DNA of 6,669 bases from W11650 sp041844915 (GTDB lineage Bacteria > Bacillota > Clostridia > Lachnospirales > Vallitaleaceae), in assembly GCA_041844915.1 (NCBI GenBank), contig JBGZBY010000058.1:1-6669 (forward strand), written 5' to 3'. Below, piece after piece: positions 5,233 through 6,669 of this stretch; position 1 is the first letter of the stretch, and each line of letters begins with the position of its first letter. The notes beneath the pieces are model-generated. The model did not search any database, was not told the origin of the DNA, and saw nothing but the letters and a program-made list of their open reading frames with translations. A program made the translations under genes and the position numbers.

Positions 5233-6585
5233 TTATTCTTCACTTAAAACTGTATTCATTTCAGTAGCGATTTCTTTTAAGGCTGTTTCCATATCAACCT
5301 TGCCATCCCAAACGGGCTTTAACTTTTCAATGCTCATGTTCTCCCAAACGACTGTTTTTTTGGAATATGGACGGATTACCATATCCTTTGTCATATCAAG
5401 GTAAGCTTGAAGATTAAATTTGTCAGTTGATTTTATCCAATTACTGGAAGTGCCTTCGTAAGCGGACATAGTAACTCCAAGATCAGCTTGCTTTTCTTGC
5501 GCTTCTTTGCTGCCGAGATATTCAATTAACTTCCATGCTTCTTCCGGATAAGCGGTGTTGGCAGCGGCAACCCAGCCCAAACCGTTATAAATGGAGATTC
5601 TTTTTCCGTCCTCAGATTTTGGAAGTACAGCAACATCAAAATTCTTTACCATGTATTCATTTTCTTTGAAATTGGCAATCATCCATGATCCTTGCGTACT
5701 CATGGCAACTTTGCCAGATTGCATTAACACATGTTCTTTGTTTTCGGATAAAGTTTTCAAATCAGGCATAGCCTTTGCTTCTAGTAAACGAGCGATAACC
5801 GACATTCCCTTTAAGGTGTTCGGGTCATCATAGCCAGATTTTTTCTTGTCTTGGCTGATGACATATCCGCCATAATCATAAATCATATTGTAGTAACCAG
5901 CTTGGTTCGCATCTACTGCAATAGCACAGCCATATTGGCTGCCATCTTCTTTGGTCAATTTTTTTGCAGCTTCTACAAAATCAGTCCAAGTCCAAGAATC
6001 ATCGGGATATTTCAATCCAGCCTCGTCGAACATTGTCTTATTGTACCAAAGAGCGATAGTATCAATATCTTTAGGGATACCGAAATTTTTGCCATTAAGA
6101 GCGTAAAGCTCTGTGATATCTGCCGGATATTTGCTAAGATCGACCATAGAACTATTTTTAATTCGATCGGTCAAGTCTAATAGCATATTGTTTTCCATAT
6201 AACGCTGACTTTCATTGGAATGCATCCAAAAAACATCTGGTAATTTTCCACCTTGAGCGCCTGCTGAAAGTAAGGTCCAGTATTCGTCCCACGAAATAAC
6301 AGAAATTTCTGTTTTGATACCTGTTTTAGCAGTGAAATCAGCTAATATTTGCTCTAGTCCCGGCTTTTGGTTGTTGTCCCAAATGCTGACATTTAATTTG
6401 ACTTCACTACCAGAAGTGGTTTTATCGTCTTGAGTACTGGTAGAATCCGCTTTTTGGGTATCGCTAGTGGGAGCGGTCTTATTGTCTTGCGTAGCAGCAT
6501 CGGGTTTCTTTGCGGTATCTCCGCAAGCTGTCATACTTAAAAGCAACAAAGCAGATAAGAAAATAGTTAAAATTCTTTTTTTCAT
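5233..6585 (-). CDS. Extracellular sugar-binding lipoprotein of an ABC importer (SBP family 1)
   Basis: Complete 450-residue solute-binding protein that would be anchored outside the membrane and deliver sugar to the permease pair downstream. The N-terminus (MKKRILTIFLSALLLLSMTAC) is a lipoprotein signal peptide, with the lipobox ending at Cys21, the predicted lipidated residue. Residues 22-60 form a Ser/Thr/Asp/Lys-rich linker. The globular part begins near 61 (EVKLNVSIWDNN) and shows family-1 signatures: GGKLPDVFWM (112-121), LWYNKTMFDEAGLKYP (179-194) followed by WTWTDFVEAAKKL, and GKVAMSTQGSWM (291-302). These are typical of CUT1 oligosaccharide-binding proteins. The start is set by AAAAGGGG six bases before the ATG. 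It is the first gene of the operon, with a promoter just upstream and a strong hairpin just after. Alpha-galactoside specificity (MsmE/RafE role) is inferred from the GH36 gene in the same operon, since ligand-contact residues cannot be assigned here. Confidence 0.93.
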   Translation of the reverse strand: MKKRILTIFLSALLLLSMTACGDTAKKPDAATQDNKTAPTSDTQKADSTSTQDDKTTSGSEVKLNVSIWDNNQKPGLEQILADFTAKTGIKTEISVISWDEYWTLLSAGAQGGKLPDVFWMHSNESQRYMENNMLLDLTDRIKNSSMVDLSKYPADITELYALNGKNFGIPKDIDTIALWYNKTMFDEAGLKYPDDSWTWTDFVEAAKKLTKEDGSQYGCAIAVDANQAGYYNMIYDYGGYVISQDKKKSGYDDPNTLKGMSVIARLLEAKAMPDLKTLSENKEHVLMQSGKVAMSTQGSWMIANFKENEYMVKNFDVAVLPKSEDGKRISIYNGLGWVAAANTAYPEEAWKLIEYLGSKEAQEKQADLGVTMSAYEGTSSNWIKSTDKFNLQAYLDMTKDMVIRPYSKKTVVWENMSIEKLKPVWDGKVDMETALKEIATEMNTVLSEE

Positions 6586-6615
6586 AATTATCCCCTTTTT
6601 CTTCTGAAAATAAGC

Positions 6616-6623
6616 ACAATTGT
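6616..6623. promoter_or_regulatory. Small palindrome ACAATTGT in the leader of the operon
   Basis: An 8-base perfect palindrome lying just downstream of the expected transcription start and about 30 bases before the start codon. The position would suit a repressor operator, but the palindrome is short and AT-centred, unlike the CG-centred operators of LacI/CcpA-type proteins, and chance is a fair explanation. Confidence 0.2.
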
Positions 6624-6632
6624 TACTCTTAC

Positions 6633-6661
6633 ATTATAGAATGATTTGTATAAAAAGTATA
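6633..6661 (-). promoter_or_regulatory. Probable main promoter of the transport operon
   Basis: On the minus strand a perfect TATAAT (-10, forward 6633-6638) lies about 48 bases before the binding-protein start codon, giving a leader of roughly 40 bases. The hexamer 17 bases further up is TATACT (6656-6661), only 3 of 6 to TTGACA, so the promoter may need an activator. Sequence further upstream, where an activator would bind, lies outside the window. Confidence 0.55.
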
Positions 6662-6669
6662 TAGAAAAA

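Noticed and set aside
5851..6180. Open frame of 109 codons on the plus strand, and another at 5591-5833
   Set aside because: Both are antisense to the binding-protein gene and show no supporting signals.
6605..6618. cre-like TGAAAATAAGCACA in the operon leader
   Set aside because: It has TGAAA and CA ends but lacks the central CG that CcpA sites require.

Overview
The window looks like part of a chromosome of a low- to moderate-GC Gram-positive bacterium of the Bacillota, most likely a clostridial (Lachnospiraceae-like) gut-type organism. I base this on the strong AGGAG-type ribosome binding sites, a lipoprotein sugar-binding protein, CUT1-type ABC permeases, a GH36 alpha-galactosidase of the Geobacillus/Streptococcus type, and an Rpn-type transposase/nuclease with a GEKRGE-type tail. 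The species cannot be named from this sequence.

Left part, bases 1-890, plus strand: the C-terminal end of an Rpn/PD-(D/E)XK-type putative transposase whose start is off-window. It is followed directly by a decayed AraC-family regulator. That regulator has lost its sensor domain and start codon, keeps both DNA-binding helix-turn-helix units, and carries a one-base frameshift near its end. A perfect 11-bp hairpin at 846-873, with U-rich sequence on both sides, forms a shared terminator between this remnant and the converging gene.

Right part, bases 894-6669, minus strand, read from right to left: a promoter (about 6633-6661), a lipoprotein solute-binding protein, a hairpin terminator/attenuator, a second candidate promoter with a catabolite-type half-site over its -35, two six-helix inner-membrane permeases 15 bases apart, a 166-base spacer with a long hairpin, and a complete cytoplasmic GH36 alpha-galactosidase. 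The inferred job is to capture raffinose/melibiose-type alpha-galactosides outside the cell, import them intact and release galactose inside. No ATP-binding subunit is encoded here, so the transporter presumably borrows a shared MsmK-type ATPase from elsewhere.

I do not see a previously undescribed system. The points worth a second look are the broken regulator beside the transposase remnant, the layered control signals inside the transport operon, and the base-composition step between the alpha-galactosidase and the transporter genes.
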